A DNA stretch of 64,000 nucleotides. Origin: Ancylostoma caninum. Taxonomy: Eukaryota; Nematoda; Chromadorea; Rhabditida; Ancylostomatidae. Made by a program: the position numbers and the translations under genes. Under the pieces are notes generated by a model, which was not told where the DNA came from, did not search any database, and saw only the letters and a list, made by a program, of their open reading frames with translations. Shown here piece after piece: positions 19,383 through 31,900 of the stretch. How positions within the stretch are numbered: position 1 is the stretch's first letter; each line of letters starts with the position of its first letter. The stretch is from positions 62,001 through 126,000 of the forward strand of contig JBAJFG010000047.1 in the NCBI GenBank assembly GCA_037903475.1, read 5' to 3'.

Positions 19383-22300
19383 ATGGCCGCTTCTTCTACG
19401 AGTCAGTGCCATGAGGTTGACCATGATTCTGCGCCAGGACCACTAGGATGTAAGTGTGTTCGAAATCTCTTTTTTCTTCCCTTTCTTCAGTTTACTTCTG
19501 ATATGTTGTTATGACGATATGAACGCAAAGTAGCGTTGCGAAAATCGGACAGGTTTATGGCGATGGACCACTGTGTTTTCCTATCCTTCGTTTTGAAATA
19601 CTTGCACTGCTGTCAGATTGGTGGGAATGAGTAAAAAGCAAATGTCTCATGAAAGGAAGGTCAATTTTTACTGAGTTCCAGTTACTAATGTTCAGCTGCA
19701 GCTGGTCAGCATATCGTTATTCGCGAATTTCACTGAAAGTAATCGCATTGATGATATGAAGGTTTGGAGAGCGTCAAAAACTATTCAACGTTTCATCTGG
19801 TTACTGGCCAAATTTGTACTTCTAACATATTTTTGGAATTTGTCAGTTTTTCTCACGTAATATTACTTATTTCCCTCAGATCACGGTGCTTTTTTGGTGC
19901 CGATAAGCTCCAGGGAGTTGTTGCTTTATCTCGTTTTCTGAAAGTCTTTGACTCTTATCGCCGTTATTTGTATTTTGAGTTTGTAGGATGAGCCGTACCG
20001 AATTCCGCAGAGCTTACCCTTTTCAGTATCATTGTCACCAGTAACCAGATCGTTAAATAATATCTCGGAAATAATTAGCGATGAAGATGGACTATGATGC
20101 ACAGACTAAAGATAAGGAGATGAATTGATGGGAGCGTTGTGGAACTCAACTCTGCATTTCTCATAGGACCATAGCAGCAGCATATTTATCCCCTTGCTAT
20201 ATTGAAATGGTGCGGTAAAGGAAGTCCTGATTAGCATTGATCAATAACGATGCAATGCTTAATTAATGTGCCGCTATACTCCACGCGGAGTATAGCACCA
20301 CGTATCAGCGTCAAAAGCGACGTGATTCTGGTGCCTATCGATTTTGGCCGCAGCAGCAGCTGGCGTCGTTGTCGCAGCAGCCACCAGTAATGCATGCACT
20401 GCAAAACCAATGTCGCCTAAACTGCGGCGACGCACGGTGGCAGAATTCATATGTGCTATGTCGACAGCCTTAATGTGATGCTCTACACACTGGACTTATG
20501 CTCAGACGGTGAGGAGTGTAGTGAAGGACTAAGTGCTCAGACAATGGAACGGGCTGACCGCGGTACCAAAGTGTGCTCCGCGGGCTGACCGCGGTACCAA
20601 AGTGTGCTCCGCGGGCTGACCGCGGTACCATGATATGCGGAACGGGCTGACCGCGCACAGAAAGCTGGCTGACCGCGGTCGTCACTCGGAAGTTTGGCTG
20701 ACCGCGGTCCTTCGTCGAAAATTTGGCTGACCGCGGTAGTCCTTCTCTGAAAATGCCGAAGAAATTAAGAAGTAACCTATTTTTTGCTGAGGAGTGGAAC
20801 CCACCCCAATTCGGTGGGAAGGTGGGTGCCACTCTCTAGATATTTTTGGAGTGAAGCTCTCATCAAGAGAGCTTAGTAATTAATATTATGCACTTTATAA
20901 ACTGCTACAATTATGCACTTTGTAAACGGCTACAAAAGCAGAAAGTTTTGAGCACATAATCTGAAGAATACGAATAAATTCTGGTGATGTTGGCCTTTCT
21001 ATTTTTCGAAATTGTTTGTACTGCGCAATTTCCAACGATAAAGGGGGAGATTTTTTGGCGAATGTTGAATTTGATCGCAAAAATATCGTCCACACATCAT
21101 CAGTACCTATTACTGCCGTTGTGAGCACGCCATGACATCGCTTCGACGGGCTGACCGCGGATCTTTCGCGGGCTGACCGCGCACCGATATCTGGCCGACC
21201 GCGCTTAATTATTTGGCTGACCGCGGAGTTGGCTACGGTCCGCCAAATATTGGTACCGCGGTCAACCCGATCCATTGTCTGAGTGTCTGTGCTGCCCATA
21301 CACTGAATTTCGTGTTCATCCTCAGACAATGGATCGGGCTGACCGCGGTACCAATATTTGGCGGACCGTAGCCAACTCCGCGGTCAGCCAAATAATTAAG
21401 CGCGGTCGGCCAGATATCGGTGCGCGGTCAGGCCGCGAAAGATCCGCGGTCAGCCCGTCGAAGTGATGTCGTGGCGTGCTCATAACGGCAGTAATAGTTA
21501 CTGATGATGTGTGGACGATATTTTTGCGATCAAATTCAACATTCGCCAAAAAATCTCCCCATTTATCGTTGCAAATTGCGCAGTACAAACAATTTCGAGA
21601 AATAGAAAGGCCAACATCACCAGGATTTATTCGTATTCTTCAGATTATGTGCTTAAAACTTTCTCCTTTTGTAGCCGTTTACAAAGCGCATAACTGTAGC
21701 AGTTTATAAAGTGCATAATATTAATTACTAAGCTCTCTTGATGAGAGCTTCACTCCAAAAATATCTAGAGAGTGGCACCCATCCCCCCACCGAATCGGGG
21801 GTGGGTTCCACTCTTCAGCAAAAAATAGGTTACTCCTTAACTTCTTCGGCATTTCCAGAGAAGGATTGCCGCTTCATATACATCCTACTTATCACCGTCA
21901 CTATGTTCACAAAGGTTGCATCGTACATTGTGCGGGTTCTACGGGCCGAATTTGGCTGACCGCGGACAGTACCGCGGTCAGCCAAATTTTCGACGAAGGA
22001 CCGCGGTCAGTCAAACTTATGAGTAAAGACCGCGGTCAGCCAGCTTTCTGTGCGCGGTCAGCCCGTTCCGCATATCATGGTACCGCGGTCAGCCCGTTCC
22101 ATTGTCTGAGTCCAGTGTTCAATTCAAATTGTCTTATTTGAGACGGTACCAACTAATTAGTACCGGTGGAATAGCAGATCCTGCTTGGACTCGTGTGAAC
22201 ATAGATCCTTCGACCGAGTGCGTAGCGTCAACCTTTTCCCCTTCCTTAAAATACTTCGTAAATATGATGCTATCGTGCCATGATACAGTTTAAGCAACAA

Positions 22301-24226
22301 TTTCGAATACCCTGTATTGAAACATGACGTTTTTTGCCTTCATTCTCTTTATTTATTTTTTGGTCCACAAGAACTTATTTTCTGTTTTCAGGTAAATATG
22401 ACGACACGCTTACGGAGTTACAAATACATCTCGTAATCCCTGGAATCCGAGAAAAGACCTTCATGAAAGCATCCAACACCCAAGTTTTTCTGAAAAGTGA
22501 TTCAACGTAAGTACCAGTTTTCTGTAGTGTCGCATTCCTTCTCTCGTTCAGTTCTGGTTTCTGCGGACTCAACCTGAGGTTGCTGTAAGCGTCACATATT
22601 TATCTTCCAGGAGCCTCAGTTGCCACGTCGAAATCATCAAAGTCGACAAAAAAGTGAAACCACCCTGTAAAACTATTGTCGATAGGCGATATTATGAGGT
22701 AAGTACTCAGTTTTCCACTCGCCTAGTATCTTTATGGATTCTCAACATTTTTTTCCCTTTCTGAGAATTTGAGATAGCTGTAATCATGGAAAATCAGCGC
22801 AGAAGTTGAGTGTTTTTCTATTCACGTACCAATAGGCCATCAAAGATCTCATAAGGGGCACCGTTACGAAAACTGGTCTCTTGGGGAGGGTGGTCGATGA
22901 ATCATCATTCGTTCACTATTGCACTTGACCTGTGCATGTCGTAGAAATGCAGAGACGGTGGAATCTGCGCAGAGTGGGGTATTTTGTATGGTGGGTCTCA
23001 ATTCTATTGTTAGTGCAAGTGCATGCCATCGCATATTTCCCAAATTGATTTCCAATTTTCATGGGATATCGACCACGTCCGTAGGATCTGCGATGTACTA
23101 AAGATGGGTGTGATTCCTTTTTTTCATCAAAATGAGCTGTGCTTTGCATTAGTTGTTGACGTGTGGGCTGCTGGGGCGAGTGCGGTGGGTAGTGCTGGAA
23201 CAAAATACAGGGGGCATAGTGAATGGTACGTAATCTTGTAGATGTCATAAACAGACAAGTTTGAATGGGTATTCTGCAGTGTCTTGCAAGTTTTACAACA
23301 ACTGCAAAGTATGCTCACATGCTGTCTTTAACTTAAAAATCTATCTAGGAATCCCTTGCGGAATATGCATATATTCGGATATTTACATTGTTTATACTAA
23401 TTGAATTCTGGAATCGAGCACATTGCACACCTCTTTCATCTACGAACCTAGAGAAGTGTTCGCTTTTTTTAGATATATATTTTTGCATGAAACGCTCACC
23501 AGATTTCCATATGAGTGGAAAAAAATCTAGAGGGTTGACATGAGCTGCCTATGTTGCACCTTTCCCGATATACTATAACAACTAGCAGGCCTGGCTATTT
23601 CAGACGAACCCTCCTTAAAGTTTTAGTAGTGCGGTCGGTGGATCTTATTGTTGGCTATTTAGATGGGATAGTATGATCCAAATGCCAATCATGTTTCTGT
23701 AAGACGAGCCTTGCTTATCCCCGCAAATCTTAGCCTCCGTTCATGTTGTACTCTTTGACTGCTCACCATGGTCCATCGTTCTCTTGTTGTTTCTACATAC
23801 ATTTCAACTTTTTGAGCTAACAATGTGGAGAGTGTAAGCGTTGCAGAACTTGGAACGGTTCATCCTACGGGAATACACATTACAGCTGTTTGTATAGCTG
23901 CTGATAGAGGTAACAATCCGCACCAGGACTTGAAAACTGGGTGCCAAAGGCTTTGGTTAAGTAACTTCCTCGTACACTTCTCCGAAGAAAAATGATGATC
24001 ATAAGATAACTAGAAACCTATCTGGAAATCAAGTTTCACTATGCTGTATGTGTAAACATCGTGGACCTAGAGAGTATTTCTTCTATTTTATTTATTTTAG
24101 GTTGAAAAATTTCCCGGTGAAATATCTGCAGTTTCATTTCGACTGAAGAAGAATTGCTGTATACTGCTTGTTCGCAAGAAAATACCGCAATCTTGGTCAA
24201 ATTTAATGAGCCAATCCGGATTCTGA
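19383..24226 (+). CDS. Four-exon gene, 131-aa protein, possible CS/p23-like domain
   Basis: Exons 19383-19449, 22392-22506, 22611-22698 and 24101-24226 join in phase to exactly 132 codons. Donors are GT at 19450, AC|GTAAGT at 22507 and GAG|GTAAGT at 22699; acceptors are CTGTTTTCAG, ATCTTCCAG and TTATTTTAG. The start MAASSTSQCHEVDHDSAPG is the first ATG of the open frame. The body reads LTELQIHLVIPGI, TQVFLKSDS, CHVEIIKVDKK, DRRYYEVEKFPGEIS, FRLKKNCCILLVRKK and PQSW. The order of short beta-like strands ending in K-x-[ILV]-x(2)-[KR]-K then SW recalls CS/p23-like domains of co-chaperones, but I cannot name the protein. Intron 1 (2.9 kb) holds two CTCAG elements; intron 3 is 1.4 kb. Gene structure is well supported; the domain call is weak. 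Confidence 0.8.
20536..21283. mobile_element. Modular GC-rich CTCAG-type element 2, left copy
   Basis: 748 bp bounded by CTCAGACAATGG.ACGGG..TGACCGCGG and its reverse complement, with TG outside both ends. GGCTGACCGCG-type modules occur about 12 times: seven near the left end, five near the right. The core is AT-rich. It is an inverted copy of 21321-22110 across a 37-bp spacer, so the pair forms a hairpin-capable palindrome of about 1.57 kb. It lies in intron 1 of the 19383 gene. Open frames over it read through the modules and are not genes. Confidence 0.85.
21321..22110. mobile_element. Modular GC-rich CTCAG-type element 2, right copy
   Basis: 790 bp with the same termini as the left copy in opposite orientation, flanked by TC on both sides, a duplication different from that of the left copy. 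It has an extra stretch of about 90 bp (about 21862-21965, including CCGCGGACAGTACCGCGG) that the left copy lacks. The separate duplications argue for two insertions rather than one palindromic element. Confidence 0.85.
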
Positions 24227-24759
24227 GATTACTCTTGTAATTTATTAACAGTTCCTCGTGAAAGATGAATCACTTAATTTCATGTCTTGTCACACGCTTT
24301 ATTTCTGTAAGCCTCCGTTGAGAAGCATTATCGCTACGCATATATTGTAAATGCTCATCTTTCAAATGTTTAAGTAATTCCCGTTCGATCTTCTATCTCT
24401 TTCATGGCCACAATTGAAATGTACTGATGGCGCATTCGATCTTTGCTTTTCTTTGTCTAATAATATAGTTGTTGAATCTCAGCTTTTGATTATGCGACAC
24501 TACAAGGTTGTTTTGTTGAGCAATGAATTTGTTTCAATGTTTTGCAAGAGATTTTCCCGTAAACATTCGAATTAATGTTTATCTTGTTGGCATAGATATA
24601 TGTACAAGCATTTTCGAGTGGAGTATGATTGGAGCACCAGTAGCCTTGAAGTAGTAGGGGAGGATTAGGTGGTCGTGGCAGAAGGTCTCGACGTAGAAGT
24701 TGAGTTGCATAAAGAAAGGCAGTTAAAGAATGTTCAGTCGGGGAGAAGTCAGACCAGGA
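24227..24759. other. 3' flank between convergent genes
   Basis: No gene is seen. No clear AATAAA follows the stop at 24226. Confidence 0.5.
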
Positions 24760-25979
24760 TCAGCCAGGAGTCTTCTCTGCCAGCTCTCTGGCTTTCTGTC
24801 GTGCTCGACGTGCTTCTATTCGGCGCTCAGTCTCTTTCTCGTCTAAACAGTTGGAATAAGCCATTGGCATAAGGAGAGCTTTGCTGTAGTGCTTCCATTG
24901 ACGCTGACCATAACAGTGAACTGTTCCACAAGAAACACGAGGCAAACGAAACAATGACTATAACCACAAACGAGTATACATTCAGTACGGACTGCTCCAA
25001 CATTCAATGTGTCACTATTATTGTGGTGGACGAGGCTAGTCATGCAAGTAGCTAAGGGATGAAAAAGAAATTTTGACTGCAACTCTTACCAACCAGGGCC
25101 GTGTGCATAACTGAGATTACCCGTTATAAGCGTGTTAAAGGCAGCACTCACGGAAATTCTTGGGTCGAAGATTTCGCGGTATATCGGGGTTTTTAGAGAC
25201 GATGAACTCATTGACAACGATGAAGTAGCGTGAAACACGCGAAAAACACAGAAAATGATGGCGGTATTCCATGTGCGTCCACAGCGCGGAGGAGTGTTCC
25301 GTGATGGGTCCCGCCACGGAACCCTGCAAATGGTACGAATTCCATAAACAAGCCCCCGCAGAATCACATGCGCACACCCTGTCAACGGCGTTAGTTGGAC
25401 GGAACCCTAATGTCCAGAGCGGCAGATGTGTCCACGGCAGTATCTTCGCAGGTAGGCGACCATTCAAGGTGTTCAACTCACTGTTGCGACTGCCCAGCGG
25501 CCGGCTACATGGTAAGCGACGCATCTCAGAAGTGAAAATTTCCGTGAGTGCTGCCTTTAAGGTACCCAAATTTACCCTTTACCTGGCACCACTCAACATG
25601 TTAACCCATGCACGGCGCTGTCTATACCCAGTTGCTACCCACGAGTATGATCTTACCCCTCCTTCCTATGACGCACCTGGGCTCAGCGCAAATCACATTA
25701 ATGATACTTGCCTTGGGACGTACTGGAGATTTCAGAGGTGAAGACCCGCTCGCACACGCCGCATCATGCACATGCGCACTGACACTTGACAGTCTGTGCA
25801 TGCGCACATTGCGCTGAAGTCATCATGGTCATTGTTGATAAGTCCTGTGGTGTGGTGTGGCAGACAGACAGGTCGGGACCACTACGATGTATGCAAGCTG
25901 TGAAAAAAGTCCTCGAAGGAACGTACTTGTTCGCTAACTCGTCGATAAGACGGATATGAAAAAAATTCATAGCTTTCAT
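24760..25979 (-). CDS. Tentative two-exon gene, unrecognised small protein
   Basis: Exon 25979-25886 (MKAMNFFHIRLIDELANKY...) can be joined through donor CATC|GTAGTG and acceptor GGAACAG to exon 24920-24760 (HCYGQRQWKHYSKALL, then a charged helix ETERRIEARRARQKARELAE and a TGA). The join is in phase and gives 84 residues. The Arg/Glu/Ala-rich C-terminus is protein-like and resembles basic tails of small mitochondrial proteins, but no family is recognised. A second frame through the same two exons, starting at an ATG four bases earlier (MDESYEFFSYPSYRRVSEQV) and ending LFQLFRRERD, is also in phase, so the true frame is undecided. A TTAA-flanked MITE lies in the intron. Confidence 0.35.
25139..25556. 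mobile_element. TTAA-flanked MITE (piggyBac-like)
   Basis: 418 bp with perfect 20-bp inverted ends AGGCAGCACTCACGGAAATT, flanked by TTAA on both sides (25135-25138 and 25557-25560). TTAA target choice is the hallmark of piggyBac transposons. There is no transposase; the open frames across it, up to 156 codons on the plus strand, are not protein-like. Confidence 0.9.
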
Positions 25980-28906
25980 CCATTTAAGGCTCCGTTATAA
26001 GTACTACAATCATTGCTTTCATTTCTAACTGTTCCTTTTTTTATTAAAAGCAAAGAATTGAAAAAGCATGCTGACTCAGGGGCGCATATTGTCGATCTCG
26101 ACTTTCTCTGAAGTTTGAAAGACGCGGTCTTTAGCGGTTGAGAAGGTCTCATTTTCTGGCATCCAAAAAAAAAAACAAAGTTTCTGTAATGAATACTATT
26201 GAAGCGTTTTTTTAACTTTTGTGATTCAGAGGAATGATCGGTGTGCTCATCAAATTAGCCACTCTAGAAAAAACGAACTAGCATGCTTGTATTCAATAAA
26301 ACCAGAGCAGTAAGTGGTTGTGAAAAGAAAAGATACAAGATTTCACTCTAATGAGAAGAATTTACGGTTGTAATGTCATTTTCCCTCCCGTTTGTGTGAA
26401 AAAAGACTACAGCGAAGAGGGAGACCGGCAATAATTGTGGCGATACAATATGCATTTCTCAAATCTTCTAGAATCCCTTCAGGGTGCTACAGAAGAGAAC
26501 CTCTCCTAATTTCCATGAGAATTCGGGGTCTCTTCATAAAGAGATGGAATAGTGGAGGAAGGGGGGGGGGGTGAGAATGTCGGCGCAAACTACCTGTGCG
26601 TCTGGTTCAATCTGCCACCGCAGCTCTGAAAAAATTGTGTTGCTCTCAGAGTAGGAATATTTCAAAACTAAGCGTACCAATTACGTTAAAAACCAAACTA
26701 AGGATAGTGACTGTTATTTTTTCGGCCTGGCGGGCCTGGGGCCTTTCGTCGCACCCTACAGTCTCGAAAGCAATACCTTCACATCACCTGCGTGCTTGGA
26801 CGAGTTACGATGTTTTTCCGCAATGTTCCTTGGATGTGACTCATCAAACATTAAGGAAATTTACACTACTCGCGTCAGCCACTCGGAAGACTTTCCATAA
26901 AGAGCGGTCAAAGCACATGTACATACACCGCGCAAATAGCCACGACACTGTGAGTACCTCATCTGCATCTATAGCTACGACAGAATAACTTGTCAGATAT
27001 ATTCGAACCAAATAATCTATCCCATGAGTGATTATCAAAAGAGAGTAATAGAGCCCTCTTGAAAGATAGAAAAGGACGGAGTTTTCCCCTTCTCGAATAT
27101 TTCGATTTTTCGAATCGGTTTACAAAACGTCAAATTTATCAAATCATTCACTTGTTATTCGGGCCTAATTATACATGCATTTGAACTAGATGTCCGGTTT
27201 GAAGTACCCTTTATCGTAGTCGCGCGCATGACGCGCATACGCATCTATTTAAGACGAGATGTTTTATTGTTGAACAACATCATTTTTCCCTATTTGGAGG
27301 TATAGAATTGTTTTGTTAAAGCAGAAATTATCCCTGCTTCAAGTCACGGTGAACGCTTATGCCTCGCTTGCGATGCACAGTTCAGCGGGCATGATCTATG
27401 CAGTTGCTAGTTAATGAAAAAATCTTTTGGATCAGAGCTTCTTACCCAGTTACATCATTGGGGTATCAGTAAAACACCAAATCGGAATTTTTGCTTAACG
27501 ACGATTCACAGCACGTACTTACAAACGATGATGCACACTGCTTAGCAAGGAAATTTGATAGGTAGCCGCGATTATTTAAGTATCTACACAATCTTCGAGA
27601 TTAAAAAAAAACATTCAGGACAGCAATTACCACCAGATTCGCAGGTTCAGGTTATTGTTTTTTAAAACATCTGAGTGTAAAACTGTGGATACGCGTTGTC
27701 TTCTTTCGCGTGAATGAACATGTCACTGATCATTTGAGCCGTAGTTTTAGATATTGCAGGGGATATATGGCGCATCTGCAGATTAGTTTTTTGCGAAGCC
27801 TTTCTCGATTTTCGATTACTAAATAATTTTTGATGGCCGACTAAAATTATGGGATTCCCGTCTGTGTTATACCAATTTAAATCAGGAAGGACATCGGTAG
27901 AACTGCACCACACTTTCACCATTCAGAGAATATTTGCGTAGCTAATCGAGCACGTGCGAAAATTTACCTCTTAAATGTATCCCCTTACGTGGGTAACTGA
28001 ACCGAAATTTCGCGTGTCGTGATCGTTCTGATCTTCCGACCCGGACTGGGAAGCTGTTTATTGATGAGCTGTGTGGCCCAGTATTGGTACTACATATTAG
28101 GTTAGCCCTTGGCTACACTACTTTCAGTAGTACAGAACCTCGACTGGGGAGACTGCGAAAACTGCGTCAAGCTCATACTTTAGGAGAGCCGCTATTTTGC
28201 TTCATGGAGCACAGATTTCATTCAAAAGTAAACTCATTTATTGCGAAAACATGTCGGAGGCTTACTGATACTAATGATGAAAAAGATATTTAACACCTCC
28301 AGATTGAGGTGTTATTTATCTTTTCCAAGTAAATTTTGTTCCAGTCAGAAAAGTCCATTCATAGCTTTATGTCTCAATATTAATCGAAACTCTTACCTAC
28401 TAACCCAGTTGGGAAAAGGATTCCGAGTACCGTTAGAATGGATAATGCCAATAATTTGGACCTAACCTTTGCCTCTCGAAATTTTGTCATTAATCTCTCA
28501 GTTCAATTCTCTGCTTAAAATGTTATGGCGACGAATTGTGTGACTGAGGATTTGTTAAACACGGACAAATCCGCAAGAAAAAGGGACATTACAATCACAG
28601 TGCATGCATTGCTGGACACAAAATGAAAAACGTCACGACAAAACTCGGAGGAGCTCACGACAAGAACATTGAGCAGTCTGACCTCTTCCATCCCACAGAT
28701 ACTCACGCAAGAGTATGCTGGAGCGTGGATGGCGTTCGCCCCTCTAACACAGACACAAAGTACAAGACACTACATATATGCACAAATAACGCACACATAG
28801 TACAGGAGACCCTGAGAACACACTGAACACAGCAGCTACCATCGAGAACACGGACAAATGTCTAGGATCGAGTATCGGTTGTCGATCGATGAGATGAACC
28901 ACTTAC
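25980..28906. other. No assignable gene; one 86-codon minus-strand frame
   Basis: The frame 27922-27662 (minus; MVKVWCSSTDVLPDLNWYNT...) is uninterrupted and reasonably protein-like, and a weak AG just inside it would even be in phase with the last recognised Stum exon. It resembles nothing I know and is left unassigned. The missing 3' end of the Stum gene should lie in this stretch. Confidence 0.35.
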
Positions 28907-28979
28907 GAGCGATCTGGATGAACAGCACTCCCCATATAATAGACCAGACGAATCCAACGATAATGGGACATGTGATCAG
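28907..28979 (-). CDS. stum: stum exon: second transmembrane segment
   Basis: 73 bp reading LITCPIIVGFVWSIIWGVLF then IQIA, ending phase 1 at a strong donor C|GTAAGT. It is the most family-specific part of the protein. Confidence 0.88.
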
Positions 28980-31900
28980 CTGAAAAACGAAGTTATGAGG
29001 GCTGTAAAACTGTTCTGTCAACCAAAACCATCGCTCACAATGGGTATAATCAGTGGCGGATGCGGATGGTGGTGAGGAAAGCGTAAAAAAACGGGGTCTC
29101 TACCGAAAAAAAGTGCACGAGAGGCCAAGGTTTCAAGAGTAGATTTATCCAAAATTTAAGTTTAAATGATCAGAATTCTCATAGAAAAATCCTACATATT
29201 ATATTGTTATATAGTCAATTAAGATTCCTTTCGGAGAAAAAGAGGAGTGGGCATCTGCGTCTGCTCCTCCTTTTTCCTTACGACTTAATTATACGCTAAT
29301 GATATTGGACTAATGGATTGTGAAAATGGCAAGTATTCATAAATCTAAATTTTGGGTTCTCTTAGAAATCAAGAGTTCTGGATCACGTAATTACCTGTAA
29401 CTTGTGTTTGTAGTGAGATTTTGAGAGTCTCGGTCCCTGAACACAGGTCCCAATAATTCTACGAATTTTGCAAAGTCGTAGACGTCAGCATTCCCGAGAT
29501 GTAGGAGGGTATCCTTCTATCCTCTGGATGAGCTGTAGCATGAAGGGGGATCGGTTGTTTTTTTTTGTTACTACTGCCTTTCTCTTTGATAGAACCTGTT
29601 TTCCATACCAACTTCCACCCATCATGTCTAACTATACCCATTCCAACTCGACAACTCTTTTCTTAAGGACCGAAATGGGGGCTTTCAGACCTGCGTTTTG
29701 GCAACTTTGGACAAAGTTGATCAATGTATCTGTGTCCATCATAGCGGGAAACCTAGGATTAGAGCTAAATCTTGATGACCAAATTTCTCTTGGGTGCTGG
29801 CTTTAAGTTCACTTAGTGTGCTAGTTCAAGCTTCTTGTAGTGGGTATAGCTCTACAAGTCTTACGAGGCAAATTTTTCCATGTTGGATCTTCGCTAACCA
29901 GGCTTAAAAATGGATGCTTTGGTACGAACATTTTGCACTTTACATATTCGTTATGTGGATTTATGCACACAGCGAAATTCTCGGTCAACGCAGTTTCCGA
30001 CAACACATCTTAAAAAAGATGAAGAGGGATAGTAATACAAGGTATCAAAAAGTTTCCGGTTTTTTTAAACAAAAATTCGTCGGTTGCTTCTCGCTGGATA
30101 CACACTTTTTGAGCGATAACCATATCTTGGCTTGAATAAAACGTTTTTATTTCGGAGAGGTCTGACGAAATCTCATGAAACTTTGCTGACTAACGTGAAA
30201 GGCTTCACCCTATTTGATGCTTCCAAAATTGTACGGAAATATGGAACAGGCAAGCGGAGGCTGGAAACTTTTTGATACCCCTGTAAAGTATCCGTATAAG
30301 TGAACAGTGTGTACTAACCTGTAAAAGTGCAGCAAGAAGATTTGTGCAAAAGGAATTCAACTTCGTCTCGCAACGGGGATCCGAACAACACCACACAGAA
30401 AATGCGGAGATCGAGGTTCCTGAAAAAATTCTTCTATTAATTGACGACAATCGGTGGCTTGATGAGATGTGCCACGGGGTTAGGATCAGAGCTAAATTCT
30501 CGTTCATTTCTTCTACTGTGGTATTAAATGATCATATTTCAATCTGTATGTATATATAAAATAGAAGTTTGTATGAATGTATGTATGTGCATATGTATAT
30601 GTTATGTTCCGAATAGAAATCACGGAGGATTAACCGATCGGGATCAAACTTCCCACATGTATCCATTAAAGGGTGGGGGGGGGGGGGGTGCGGAGGTCCC
30701 AGGCTTTTTTGCACCAGGCATTGTGGATTGGTTTATCGACTTTACCGATTTTTCGCTAATTTTACCCAAGCGTCGGTGGGGAATGTCCGCTGGATTCGTC
30801 GATACGCTGATCAAGAGTATAACAACCATTTCGCACGAAATATCGATTTATTAATTTTGTTGATTTTTCCTATTTTCGCTCGGGGACACAAAAGGACATG
30901 TCTAGCGTGATTTTCCAGTACGCTGAACTCGAATATGATAACCAATTTGCATGGGGTATCGACTCGGTGATCTTCAATTACCTTTGATATTTTGCAGCTT
31001 CAGGAAAGGGACAACTAGTGCCAAGTGAATCGAACGCGCTAAACACGAAAGCACGAATGGCAAATATTTTTCATGAACTTGTCATCGAAATAACTTTACG
31101 GCTTTTCGTTTATAAGTTGGTGTAAAAGAGTTACTTAACCCTCGCTAATGTGCTCATTACCAAAATTATGGGCATTCGCAATGAATTTAAGCAATGGTAA
31201 TTGTCCTCATCAGTGTAAAACGACTGTGTTAGTAAAACACCCGAGCGAAGCCGGGTGTGCCGTCTAGTAAATAAATAATAAAAACAGTAATGATGACATT
31301 ATTGGATATAACAATGGACTTTTATAATTTATTATTGTTATTATGGTTGTTATCGATTGTTAATCAATACATGATAGCAACTAACGACAACAACAGCTAG
31401 CTACCAACCATTAAATAAAAATATCAGTAATATTGATGATTGACTAAAAATTTTAACAAATTCCAAAATTTACTGAAAACACTGCAATATAATTCAACTT
31501 GACATGATTTTCACAATACGTATATAACTAACCGATTATCAGTACTGTTGATATAACTACTTGCTGATTTTTTACAAAATATATGACGCTGCCAACTAAT
31601 TTGTCCGCTTAAAAATGCAAGTTGGGAATGAATGGCCACAATCCGGACCGTTCGGCGCATGGCACAGTGGAAATGAAATGGTGGACTTAACTGGAAGCGT
31701 TCGGATTCTGCCATTCATTCTCTACTTTGCATTTTTGCGAGGACAAATTAGTTGGCAGCGTCATATATAATCATTTCTGTACGTTCCTAGCATAATCCAC
31801 CAAGCAGCGAATATCCTCAGGTTTCAGTTATCACAGTCTCGCTTGATCATTCATACTCCCAGGTAATTTAAGAGGTGAACTGAGGAGGCCTTTCTAGTGA

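Noticed and set aside
20895..21709. 144-codon minus frame and related plus frames
   Set aside because: They lie wholly in the inverted CTCAG elements and repeat the module sequence; mirrored frames occur in both copies.
25271..25741. 156-codon plus-strand open frame
   Set aside because: It spans the TTAA-flanked MITE and its edges, with no protein-like composition.
28285..28317. Small hairpin AACACCTCC...GAGGTGTT resembling a terminator
   Set aside because: Rho-independent terminators do not apply in this eukaryotic context; chance hairpin.
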